Assembly: GCF_014529945.1 (NCBI RefSeq)
Contig: NZ_JACVFB010000002.1
Location: 310,001-374,000 of the forward strand
Source of the DNA: Chitinophaga varians
GTDB lineage: Bacteria; Bacteroidota; Bacteroidia; Chitinophagales; Chitinophagaceae
Length of the DNA: 64,000 nucleotides
Direction: 5' to 3'
This document shows positions 14,993 through 23,716 of the stretch, one piece after another (positions within the stretch are counted from its first letter, which is position 1; the number at the start of each line of letters is the position of its first letter). The translations under genes were made by a program, and so were the position numbers. Under the pieces are notes generated by a model. The model was not told where the DNA came from. It saw only the letters and a program-made list of their open reading frames with translations, and did not search any database.

Positions 14993-16145
14993 ACACCGCA
15001 GACGTAACAGACCTCTTTTGCTGTCTCTGGTATTGAAACCGCTCCTTTAATTTATTTAATGGCTGCTCAAGGTATTTCCAGGAACATTGCGCTACGACCA
15101 GCGTTATCGTTACTTTAATTGCAAAAATCAGGTATACGGTTACCGGGGTCACTGCAATTAAATTCAATTTTCTGTTGGCACTATCAAAAAGATAAAATAT
15201 CACCCAGTGATAGATGTATAGTCCATAGCTAATCTTACCAATACTATCTAATACAGGATTTTCAAGTATACTACACAGTTTGCGGGAAAGATGCGATGTC
15301 CCGAATGCCAGTTTTGTAAGAACAGCACCAGACAATAAAGCCAACAAGGTAAACTTCAAATGACCATATGGAAGATGTAATGAGTCATTTCCAAATCTGT
15401 GGTACCCACTTGCCATTCTGTCAATAAAAGCACCGTCTTCCCCCATGTAGTAGGTCAGCATTATCAAAGCGCCGATAGAGAATACACCTACTATATTACT
15501 CACTTTATTAAGAGATGCGATGGTGATATTATTGAAAGATTTTATATACAGAATTATAATAGCACCGATAAGCAAACTATCCATTCTTGTCGGCAGCAAT
15601 GTACTTTGATAAAAAATACTGTAATCATGTGTGGCAAAATACTGCCGGATAAGTATGGATAGCAGTATTAATCCTGAGGTTAAATAAAAAGCTCTTTTTG
15701 TCGGGAACATATAAATAAAAAGCGGCCAGATCAGATAAAACTGCTCCTCTACACATAAAGACCATGTATGGCCTAACAATACAATATATTTTTCGGTAGT
15801 GGCCGCCTTAAAATTCTGCAAATAGAGATAATAATAAGGCAGATCAGCGACTTCATTAGATCTGGAAACAAATAGTATGACACTGACACCAATGACAACA
15901 AGGTAGTAAAGCGGAAAAATCCGTATACTTCTGCGGGAGTAAAAGTTAATAAAGAAGTTATCAGTTCCTTTCTGATTTATCAAAATATTGGTGATCAGAA
16001 AACCGGAGATAACAAAGAAAAGATCTACCCCTATCCAACCATTCGCAGTCACAGAGGTTAATATTTCGCCGTGGAATAGCAATACCAGTATAACTGCGAT
16101 TGCCCTTAACCCGTTAAAACCACTAAAATAGCTTGGTATTTGCAT
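14991..16145 (-). CDS. Acyltransferase-3 family membrane protein (OafA/YrhL type)
   Basis: This 384-residue protein has about ten transmembrane segments and the family opening FNGLRAIAVILVLLFHGE (Arg and catalytic His of the RxxAxxxVxxxH type) followed by GWIGVDLFFVISGFLI and, later, the conserved HTWSLCVEEQFYLIWPLF. The family O-acetylates or otherwise acylates sugars on surface polysaccharides or other exported molecules. It stands alone, and its stop codon falls on the scrap of an element gene, so the last residues could be derived from the junction. Target glycan unknown. Confidence 0.92.
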   Translation of the reverse strand: MQIPSYFSGFNGLRAIAVILVLLFHGEILTSVTANGWIGVDLFFVISGFLITNILINQKGTDNFFINFYSRRSIRIFPLYYLVVIGVSVILFVSRSNEVADLPYYYLYLQNFKAATTEKYIVLLGHTWSLCVEEQFYLIWPLFIYMFPTKRAFYLTSGLILLSILIRQYFATHDYSIFYQSTLLPTRMDSLLIGAIIILYIKSFNNITIASLNKVSNIVGVFSIGALIMLTYYMGEDGAFIDRMASGYHRFGNDSLHLPYGHLKFTLLALLSGAVLTKLAFGTSHLSRKLCSILENPVLDSIGKISYGLYIYHWVIFYLFDSANRKLNLIAVTPVTVYLIFAIKVTITLVVAQCSWKYLEQPLNKLKERFQYQRQQKRSVTSAV

Positions 16146-16250
16146 GAGAGGTCCTATTATTTAAAAAAGTAAATTTATGTAATAAATTACGTATCAACAA
16201 TACCAGCTACTTTTAGCCCGAGCTATGGTTAATATCATCCCATAAAAAAT

Positions 16251-16282
16251 GCCCATTCAGAAAACTGAACAGGCGTTTTTGT
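16251..16282. terminator. Hairpin with flanking A and T tracts
   Basis: GCC-CA-TTCAG AAAA CTGAA-CA-GGC forms a stem with an internal mismatch loop, preceded by an A-run and followed by GTTTTTG. It could end transcription in either direction. No intact gene approaches it on the plus strand; the frame at 16354-16584 approaches on the minus strand. Confidence 0.5.
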
Positions 16283-16353
16283 TTTTGGGGTCACGTTACT
16301 AGTCCTTGATGATCATGCAACCTGGCGTTATTACGCAGTATTGTGTATTCACC

Positions 16354-16584
16354 TTAATGAGACTTTCGATCAAATAACTTCTGGGGTATCGCTTTCATTG
16401 GATGTATCCGGTGATTACGTTCCGGATAATGATGTAAAACTACACCGTTGTAGCTAACCTTATGTACCGCATTAACATCCGCCGGCAGCGCTTCAATATT
16501 TGCAGCGCTCTCTGAAATTTTCGCAGGATGTACCCCACTGCGCTGAAGCGTATCTTCTGTAAACTTTTCTATAACACCAACGTG
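16354..16584 (-). pseudogene. Possible gene fragment without a start codon
   Basis: A minus-strand frame is open for 76 codons between an upstream TAG and a TAA at 16354 but has no ATG, GTG or TTG at its beginning. The encoded end, including YNGVVLHHYPERNHRIHP, reads like real protein with balanced composition and a His-rich patch. It may be the C-terminal remainder of a truncated gene left from the element damage nearby. Family not recognised; coding origin is uncertain. Confidence 0.35.
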
Positions 16585-17066
16585 CTATGTTGAATAGCAG
16601 GGTTTTAGCTATATTTGGGAACATGCGGACTAGATAACCAAAATCTGAATTAAATCCTTATTGCCCATAATATTTGCTGAATTGTTTGGAACCAAATCCA
16701 TTCTGGTATTAGCGAAATAATCATAAGTCTAAAAAAATTGTGCTGTTGCACCCTTGGCGGGAAAGAGAACTTTTTCAACCTAAAAAATCTAAATAACCTA
16801 TGATCAAAGTATCATCCAAAGCATCGTAGACACACTTGTTTTTCATTTTTCAGAAGATGTAATTTTTAACGTCCATACTGTCATTTTTCAGGCTGCATAC
16901 AGCCTGCATGATTGTTTTTGCCATTTACAAACATACTCGTGAGTGACCCACAGTAATCAAAAGAATTTACCCTGATTCTTTACTGAGCTCGGAGCCATGT
17001 ACTGTAAGTGGCAGGGGAATTCCTGTCCGTAAATGTTATCTCAGAAAATCAAAATCTAAATTGCTC
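16585..17066. other. Non-coding stretch before the SusC gene
   Basis: No gene of reasonable size is seen on either strand. A 7-bp hairpin (CAGGCTG-cata-CAGCCTG, 16889-16906) followed by a T-rich stretch could be a terminator. No clean TAnnTTTG element was found in front of the SusC start, so its promoter is not located. Confidence 0.6.
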
Positions 17067-20000
17067 ATGAAAAATTTGCTACTCTTATGGCTGTTCGTGG
17101 CCAGCAGTATTGTGCATAGTTATGCTCAGACACGGACAATCAATGGTAAAGTCTCAGATGCAAAAGACGGATCGCCCATACCCGGCGTTACGGTGAGTAT
17201 CAGCGGCTCCAGAACAGGGACTATGACTGGTCCTGACGGAAGTTACAAGATCGCAGTGGGAGACAATGCCTCGCTTGTTTTTTCCTATGTGGGCTTTCTT
17301 AGCCAAACAATCTCTACCAGCGGTAAAAGCCGGGTAGATGTTGCGATGCACGTAGATACCAAAGGTTTACAGGAGATCATCGTCACTGGTGTGGGCGCGG
17401 CTACCGACAGAAGGAAAGTCGCCATCTCGGTAGAGTCGCTGTCAGGAAAAGATCTGCCTAAAGTACCGGCAGCTTCTATTGACCAGGCACTGGTTGGCAA
17501 AATCGCCGGTGCTCAGATATCATCTGTTTCCGGCCAGCCAGGACAACAGGCACAAATCATCCTGCGTGGCATCAACTCACTGGGTGGTACCCAACCGATG
17601 ATCCTCCTCGATGGGGTGCAGGTCAACTCCGGCAATAGCGAAAACGGTTCTTCCGGTAACCTCTCTTCCAGGCTTGCTGATCTCGACCTTTCCAATATTG
17701 AGAGAGTGGAAGTGGTACAGGGCGCCGCCGCCGCCACTATCTATGGTGCACAAGGGGCTAACGGTGTTATTCAGCTCTTCTCCAAAAAAGGCTCCCGTAC
17801 AGGTAAAATAAACGTCAATTTCAGTTCCAGGGCCAGCTTCGACGATGTGCTGAAAGGTAACTTCAAATACCTGAACAAACACTATTATCCCACCGATGCA
17901 GAAGGATACATCATCGATCCTTCCGGAAAGCGCATCAAGCCGGATGCCAGAGGCATCTGGACACAGCCGAACCGCGATATCACGCCTAACACGGTAACAG
18001 ATAAAAGCTTTAAGGAACCTACCTACGACCACGTTGATCAGCTGTTTAAAAACAGTTCTCCTACTTATAACAATTCCATCAACATTTCAGGTGGCCGGGA
18101 AGGATATGATTTTGCGCTCAACCTGTCTAATCTCAAACAACAGAGTATCATCAACGGAGATTATAGCAGAACGAACCTGTCCCTGAACGTAGGAGCAGAT
18201 ATCCTGAAAAACCTCAAATTCAGGTCCACCACACAGCTCATTACTTCTAAAAACACTACCGGCGCCATCACTGGTCAGAATAACATCTTCAGCGGCCTGG
18301 GCACTGCTATGTCCTCCTATCCATATGAAGATTTGCGGTTCAAAGATTCCATCGGCAATTATCCCTTCAATACCAGTCTGACAGACAACTCCGTATATCC
18401 TTACTATTCATTCCAAAACAGGACATACGAAGCTAAAACAAGCCGCATAGTACAGGGCATCAACCTTAACTATCAGCCTATCAAATACCTGGAAATAGAC
18501 TACAAATACGGTATTGACTATTATCGTTATGATTTCTCTGACTTCATTCATAATCAGGAAAAAACACTGACGCCTGGTAAGGGTATCGATCCATTTAATG
18601 GAAAGCTCCGTTATGACAGGGATAATGAAACCACGCAGAACTCGCTGTTGACATTGTTTGTGAAGACAGACTTTGAACGCGACTTTAACATGAAAGTTCC
18701 CATTACCACCAGCACCCAGTTTGCATACGACTGGCGTAAACGTGTGTACGGCAACGTTATTATGGAAGGTGTTGGTTTCGCTCCCTTCCCTCCTTATACA
18801 CTGGCCAATGCCGCCTCTAAAAGCAACGATGAAACCCGCGAAGAATTCGTTACCTATGGTTACCTCGTCAACCAACGTATTGATTATGGCAACCTGTTTG
18901 GTATCTCCGGTGGTGTAAGGGTAGACTATTCATCTGCCTTCGGCCGTGGTACCAAACCGTTTACTTTTGGTCGCGGTGATGCCTATTTCAGACTGGGCGA
19001 ATTATTAAAAGTCCCCAGCATTTATGAGCTGAAGATCAGAGGCGCGTATGGCGCTGCCGGTATACAGCCGGGCGTTTATGACCGTCAGATCACCCTCGAA
19101 AAAGGTGCTATCGGCAATTCAAACTACCTTATCCTCAAGGGGACTTTAAATAACTCCGACCTCACCGTGGAAACATCCAAGGAAACGGAAGTGGGCATCG
19201 ATTTTGGTCTTGAGTTAAATAAAGGCAGATGGTTCAGAAAAATCTTCATCAACCCTACCTACTGGACCAGAAAATCCAGCAACGTTATCCGTGCTATCGA
19301 CCTGTCTCCTTCCACCGGAGCAAGCGGCATCCTGACCAATGCCCTGGGCCTCAAATCCGATGGTTTCCAGTTCTCCTTCGACCTGGATGTATTGGAAAGC
19401 AAAAAACTGTACTGGAATTTTGGTGTGAAATTCGGCAAACAACGCTCCATTGTTGACTATATCTCCAATCACAAACCCATTACCATTGGTGGTTCCGGCG
19501 AAGGTCAATTCGTGCTGAAAGAAGGGGAAAGCGTTGGTGCTTTCTTTGGTGTTACGCCGCTCACCAGCCTGGATGAACTTCCTGGTACAGCCGTAAAAGG
19601 CAACTATGAAGTAGGCCCGAACGGATACGTGGTAAATAAAAATACCAAAGCTGTGATGTTCGGCACCGAGAACAAAAAAATCGGCGACCCCACCCCTAAA
19701 TTCAACATGAGCTTTAACAATACCCTTACCTTCAATGGCCAGCTTACACTGTCCTTCCAGCTGGATTGGGTATACGGCGGCCAGGTATACAACCAGACAC
19801 GTCAATGGCTATACGCTGATAAAATCAGCAGCGACCTGGAAAAACCTGTTACCATCAATGGTCAGACCGGCGCCTTCGTTGCCTATTACAACAGCCTTTA
19901 CAACACCAACACCACCAACTCCGTCTTCGTAGAAGATGGCTCCTTCCTGAGACTGCGTGACCTGACCCTGAACTACAGACTGGATAAATACCTGACCAAC

Positions 20001-20180
20001 AAATTCATCAACAACGCACAAATCAGCCTCACCGGAAGAAACCTTTTCACTATCAGCAACTATTCAGGCCTGGACCCTGAAGCCAGTGCACGTGTGAACA
20101 ACCCGATCAGAAGAGGCATAGACGTATATTCCTTCCCCAACTTCAGGTCCATACAAATTGGTGTAACGTTCGGTTTCTAA
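17067..20180 (+). CDS. SusC/RagA-family TonB-linked outer-membrane protein
   Basis: This protein of about 1037 residues has a signal peptide (MKNLLLLWLFVASSIVHSYA), a carboxypeptidase-regulatory-like domain (about 22-105, GKVSDAKDGSPIPGVTVSIS), a plug with VTGVGAATDRRK, MILLDGVQVNS and IYGAQGANGVIQLFSKKG, and a 22-strand barrel ending in IGVTFGF with the terminal Phe for outer-membrane insertion. With the SusD-like lipoprotein that follows 18 bp later, it should import a large nutrient, driven by TonB. There is no glycoside hydrolase or sensor nearby to indicate the substrate. The ATG at 17067 is used; a TTG six bases earlier is in frame. Full length and intact. Confidence 0.97.
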   Translation: MKNLLLLWLFVASSIVHSYAQTRTINGKVSDAKDGSPIPGVTVSISGSRTGTMTGPDGSYKIAVGDNASLVFSYVGFLSQTISTSGKSRVDVAMHVDTKGLQEIIVTGVGAATDRRKVAISVESLSGKDLPKVPAASIDQALVGKIAGAQISSVSGQPGQQAQIILRGINSLGGTQPMILLDGVQVNSGNSENGSSGNLSSRLADLDLSNIERVEVVQGAAAATIYGAQGANGVIQLFSKKGSRTGKINVNFSSRASFDDVLKGNFKYLNKHYYPTDAEGYIIDPSGKRIKPDARGIWTQPNRDITPNTVTDKSFKEPTYDHVDQLFKNSSPTYNNSINISGGREGYDFALNLSNLKQQSIINGDYSRTNLSLNVGADILKNLKFRSTTQLITSKNTTGAITGQNNIFSGLGTAMSSYPYEDLRFKDSIGNYPFNTSLTDNSVYPYYSFQNRTYEAKTSRIVQGINLNYQPIKYLEIDYKYGIDYYRYDFSDFIHNQEKTLTPGKGIDPFNGKLRYDRDNETTQNSLLTLFVKTDFERDFNMKVPITTSTQFAYDWRKRVYGNVIMEGVGFAPFPPYTLANAASKSNDETREEFVTYGYLVNQRIDYGNLFGISGGVRVDYSSAFGRGTKPFTFGRGDAYFRLGELLKVPSIYELKIRGAYGAAGIQPGVYDRQITLEKGAIGNSNYLILKGTLNNSDLTVETSKETEVGIDFGLELNKGRWFRKIFINPTYWTRKSSNVIRAIDLSPSTGASGILTNALGLKSDGFQFSFDLDVLESKKLYWNFGVKFGKQRSIVDYISNHKPITIGGSGEGQFVLKEGESVGAFFGVTPLTSLDELPGTAVKGNYEVGPNGYVVNKNTKAVMFGTENKKIGDPTPKFNMSFNNTLTFNGQLTLSFQLDWVYGGQVYNQTRQWLYADKISSDLEKPVTINGQTGAFVAYYNSLYNTNTTNSVFVEDGSFLRLRDLTLNYRLDKYLTNKFINNAQISLTGRNLFTISNYSGLDPEASARVNNPIRRGIDVYSFPNFRSIQIGVTFGF

Positions 20181-20198
20181 AAACAAAAAATCACGATC

Positions 20199-21791
20199 AT
20201 GAAGAAAATATTCCTTACAATACTATCAGCATCCCTTCTTTTTAGTTGCAGTAAGAGCAGCCTGGACCTGTTGAACCCGAATGAACCAACTCCGGCCGTA
20301 TTGAAGACAGAAGAAGGACTCATCAGAGGCACCCTTGGCATCTACAATAAATTTGGCCTCGAATTTTGGTGGATAGCCCTTGCCAATCATGATGTCATGG
20401 GCGACAGCTATACTATCAGTGCAGGTAACTTTTCATGGAGATGGGTGAACCAGGTTTCTAAAATCACTTTGTCCAACGGTACCGTGCTGACACCGCCCCA
20501 GGGAGGCTCGCAAGGTACAGAGCTCAAAAACCGCAACGACCGCTCCTTTGGCAATGACAATGCCTTCTACAACGAATGGGCAGCCCTTTACTTTGTGAAC
20601 AACCAGGCGAATCTCATCCTTGATATCACATCGAAAGACGATCTGACACTGACCGGTGGCGCTGATGAAGCAGCCACCAAAAAAGCACTGATCCGTGCTT
20701 TTGCTTATTGGTGGAAAGGATTTGCCTACTCCCGCATCGGCTCCATCTATATCGCCGGCGTACAGGCCGATAAATTTGTGGACGGTACCCTGATGAACAA
20801 TGAGTTTGTTACACATGATGCTATCGTAAAACTAGGCAACGATAACTTCGACGCCTGTGTTGCGGAACTGAACAAAGTGAAAAGCATCAGTGCCTACAAT
20901 GCATTGTTCCCTCGTCTCATCCCTGATTTCACGACCACCGGCAAAGGCGGCGTGATAAGCCCGGATGCATGGAAAAGGCATATCGCTACCTACAAAGCCA
21001 GAAACCTGCTGGCAAACAAAAAGGTGGCGCAAATGACCAATGCAGATTGGACCAACGTGTTAACACTGGCCACTGCCGGTCTTACCAAAGACGACAAAAT
21101 CTTCACCATGCGCAGTGCAGATGTGAACGACCTGGTTTCCATCACCGCATGGTCCCCTTACCGCTTACAGATAGGCTGGGAGAATATCAGCGAACGTCTT
21201 ATCCAGGATTTTAAAGCTGGTGACAAGCGTTATGAGCGCAATATAGACGGTCCATATGCTCCATATGGCAACGAAAGAAACAGGGGCGCCCAATATGCTA
21301 CCAGATGGTACCTCTTTGAAATCGGCGATGGCGGCGACTGGGCTTCCACCACTACCGGTCTTGCTGAGCTCCCGGTAGGTTGCACCTATGAAGAAAACGA
21401 ACTGATGATCGCAGAGGCCAACATCCGCCTCGGCAATATTGATGAAGGGCTGAAACACATTGATAATGTTCGCGACTACCAGAAATCTGAACTGCCACAT
21501 GTGGCCGGCACTGGTCTTTCTCAAACCGATGCGCTGGAAGAACTGCGCAGCGAAAGAAGAATAGGCCTCTTCCTGAAAAATGTGGCTTTCTATGATGCCA
21601 GAAGATGGGGCGTTACAGCACCCGCCGGACAGGGCGGTGGCCGCAAGCATGCATGGGTAATAAAATCAGACAATACGCTGGATAACGATGCCACTATCGA
21701 GTATAACTACCTCGACTACTGGGACGTACCGCAGAACGAACTGGATTTTAATACTCCCAGCGGAACTTCTGCACCGGTAAGATCCAACTAA
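20199..21791 (+). CDS. SusD/RagB-family nutrient-binding outer-membrane lipoprotein
   Basis: This 530-residue protein has a lipoprotein signal (MKKIFLTILSASLLFSC, Cys17) and the SusD pattern: LLNPNEPTP near the start, tetratricopeptide-like helices, and the C-terminal ELRSERRIGLFLKNVAFYDARRWG segment typical of RagB/SusD. It caps the SusC channel before it and binds the imported ligand at the cell surface. The pair forms an operon (18-bp gap), closed by a strong terminator. Substrate not predictable from context. Confidence 0.95.
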   Translation: MKKIFLTILSASLLFSCSKSSLDLLNPNEPTPAVLKTEEGLIRGTLGIYNKFGLEFWWIALANHDVMGDSYTISAGNFSWRWVNQVSKITLSNGTVLTPPQGGSQGTELKNRNDRSFGNDNAFYNEWAALYFVNNQANLILDITSKDDLTLTGGADEAATKKALIRAFAYWWKGFAYSRIGSIYIAGVQADKFVDGTLMNNEFVTHDAIVKLGNDNFDACVAELNKVKSISAYNALFPRLIPDFTTTGKGGVISPDAWKRHIATYKARNLLANKKVAQMTNADWTNVLTLATAGLTKDDKIFTMRSADVNDLVSITAWSPYRLQIGWENISERLIQDFKAGDKRYERNIDGPYAPYGNERNRGAQYATRWYLFEIGDGGDWASTTTGLAELPVGCTYEENELMIAEANIRLGNIDEGLKHIDNVRDYQKSELPHVAGTGLSQTDALEELRSERRIGLFLKNVAFYDARRWGVTAPAGQGGGRKHAWVIKSDNTLDNDATIEYNYLDYWDVPQNELDFNTPSGTSAPVRSN

Positions 21792-21812
21792 TCCTCTTTT
21801 CTCTTGAAATAC

Positions 21813-21845
21813 AAACGGGGGCGGCGTATAGCCGTCCCCGTTTCA
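21813..21845 (+). terminator. Terminator of the SusC/SusD operon
   Basis: AAACGGGG-GCGGC gtat A-GCCG-T-CCCCGTTT forms a stem of about 12 pairs with one mismatch, followed by TTTCATTTATTTC. It lies between the convergent SusD gene and the zinc-ribbon protein gene and may serve both. Confidence 0.8.
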
Positions 21846-21866
21846 TTTATTTCAGACAGATGATGG

Positions 21867-22553
21867 TTAACGACGCCATAATCGTTGCCATCTGTATTTG
21901 AGCCGTTGCCAGGGTGTAGCCCTCTTCACACATGGCCCGCCGGCTATCACTACCTCATCGGCCAGTCGACTTTCATCCGGTTTCAGTACCACGTCTACAG
22001 TTTGTTGTGCAGCCAGTGTCACTTCTTTCTCCAAACATCCAATGTAGGAAAAGACCAGTACCACCTGTTGACCAGACGGTGCTGAAGGTATATTTAACCG
22101 GTAGTGACCATTAGGATCTGTTATGGTACCCGTTTTCGTGCCTTTGACACGTATAGATGTGCCTGGGATGAGAGCGCCGTCTTCCATCGTCACTTTTCCG
22201 GTAATGGTCCGTGACACGGTGGTGTCCGTAGGTAGATGCTGTGAGTGATTGTCTGCCGCTGCAGCGGGCACACTGGCAGCCAGCATTACACTCAGTACGG
22301 CAGCGGGCAATAGCGATGCCGCCTGCTGCTCCGGTAAGATCAGCCTGTCGAGCTGCGATTTCTTAAACCGCCCGCAATACTTTTGGGAGGTATCAGATAA
22401 CAGCGCTACGATCTGGCTGTCGGAAAGGATGGAGAAATCAATGACTGACTTCTGGCAGCTTCCACAGAAACGGCCGCGGGCATCTGGTGTCATATCTTCC
22501 CAGGGCTGCTGGCATGGCTGTGGCATAGAGACGACTAGGGGTATCTTTCGCAT
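21867..22553 (-). CDS. Zinc-ribbon and carboxypeptidase-regulatory-like domain protein
   Basis: This 228-residue protein begins with a Cys motif (PQPCQQPWEDMTPDARGRFC then GSCQKSVIDFS) seen at the start of many Bacteroidota membrane-anchored proteins. A hydrophobic segment follows at about 83-100 (LLPAAVLSVMLAASVPAAAA) and then a carboxypeptidase-regulatory-like beta-sandwich (about 113-195, ITGKVTMEDGALIPGTSIRV). A basic C-terminal tail ends it. The same beta-sandwich opens SusC receptors, so a role in envelope contacts is plausible, but no function is established. It is a single gene convergent with the SusC/SusD operon. Confidence 0.8.
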   Translation of the reverse strand: MRKIPLVVSMPQPCQQPWEDMTPDARGRFCGSCQKSVIDFSILSDSQIVALLSDTSQKYCGRFKKSQLDRLILPEQQAASLLPAAVLSVMLAASVPAAAADNHSQHLPTDTTVSRTITGKVTMEDGALIPGTSIRVKGTKTGTITDPNGHYRLNIPSAPSGQQVVLVFSYIGCLEKEVTLAAQQTVDVVLKPDESRLADEVVIAGGPCVKRATPWQRLKYRWQRLWRR

Positions 22554-22597
22554 AACTCAACAATATACTTCAAGTTACGCCTTTTGACAGAAAACGT

Positions 22598-22629
22598 ACA
22601 GCCGGCACCGTCATAACAGCACCGGCCGT
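22598..22629 (-). terminator. Weak hairpin after the aldo/keto reductase gene
   Basis: On the minus strand ACGGCCGG and CCGGCTGT pair around a 16-base loop and lead into ACGTTTTCTG. It is the only candidate terminator between the aldo/keto reductase and the downstream zinc-ribbon gene. Confidence 0.4.
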
Positions 22630-22642
22630 ATTGTTTGGGGAA

Positions 22643-23638
22643 TTATTTTTCCAGCACCAGTTTATCCAGTTCCGCGGAGATGAAACTGATTTCTTCTCTG
22701 GTGAGTTGAATATTAGCCGCTTTAGCATTCTGTACGGCCTGTTCGGCGTTACGGGCGCCTACCAGCGCAATAGTAATACCGGGTTGTTCGATCGTCCAGC
22801 GAATCACCAACTGCGAAAGGGTCGCATTTTTGGCCACCGCCAGCGGATACAGTTTTTCCAGGAAGGCGTTGGTCCTTTTCAGGTTTTCTTCTCTATAGAA
22901 ATAGATACCTGCGCGGTGATCACCGGGAGCAAACTGGTGGCCGGGTTTCATTTTACCAGTCAGCAGACCACGCTCCAGCGGGCTATAAGCCAATATAGAC
23001 AGGCCGTTTTCAATGCAATAAGGCACATCGGTTTCTTCGATGCCACGCTTTACCATGCTGTAGGGCACCTGATCGGCCACCAGCGGCACATATTTGCGGG
23101 CTTCTTCCAGTTGTGCGGCATTGTAGTTGCACACCCCGGCATAACGCACTTTCCCCTGTTTAATGAGTTCTGCTACCGTGTCCATCGATTCCGCGATAGG
23201 CGTGGTGGAATCGGGCCAATGGATCTGGTACAGGTCAATATAGTCGGTTCCCAGGCGGCGCAGGGTGTCTTCACATTCTTTGATAATACTGGCCTTTCCG
23301 GCGTATTTGTAGATCTCAATATCCCTTCCCTGGTTATCCTGGCTGCTAAAGGCAAAATCACCCTTTGTAAGGTCCCAGCGCATTCCGAACTTCGTCAGGA
23401 TCTGTACTTTATCACGAGGGATGCCTTTGATCGCCTCGCCGACGATTTCTTCACTGGTGCCTTGACCGTATATCGGGGCGGTGTCAATGGAAGTAACGCC
23501 TTCATCGTAGGAGGCCCTGATGGCCTTTACAGCGTCTTTACGTTCTGTTCCGCCCCACATCCAGCCGCCGGCGGCCCAGGCGCCGAAAGTCACCACAGAT
23601 GCTTTTAAATCAGATTCCCCTAATTGTCTGTATTCCAT
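22643..23638 (-). CDS. Aldo/keto reductase
   Basis: This 331-residue TIM-barrel NAD(P)H-dependent oxidoreductase shows the catalytic tetrad in order: Asp and Tyr in SIDTAPIYGQGTSEE, Lys in ILTKFGM, and His in YQIHWPD. The C-terminal cofactor region includes ALVGARNAEQAVQNA. The family reduces aldehydes and sugars; this clade (general stress protein 69 or YhdN-like) has broad substrates. Cytoplasmic. Monocistronic by spacing. Substrate unknown. Confidence 0.95.
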   Translation of the reverse strand: MEYRQLGESDLKASVVTFGAWAAGGWMWGGTERKDAVKAIRASYDEGVTSIDTAPIYGQGTSEEIVGEAIKGIPRDKVQILTKFGMRWDLTKGDFAFSSQDNQGRDIEIYKYAGKASIIKECEDTLRRLGTDYIDLYQIHWPDSTTPIAESMDTVAELIKQGKVRYAGVCNYNAAQLEEARKYVPLVADQVPYSMVKRGIEETDVPYCIENGLSILAYSPLERGLLTGKMKPGHQFAPGDHRAGIYFYREENLKRTNAFLEKLYPLAVAKNATLSQLVIRWTIEQPGITIALVGARNAEQAVQNAKAANIQLTREEISFISAELDKLVLEK

Positions 23639-23716
23639 AATAGCCTTTTGTTTTATGTCAAAAATAAAAAGAGTCCGGAGGTATATCCCCGGACTCCCTG
23701 ATATATAACTGTTATA

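Noticed and set aside
22631..23608. 325-codon open frame on the plus strand
   Set aside because: Antisense to the aldo/keto reductase, which has the full catalytic tetrad.
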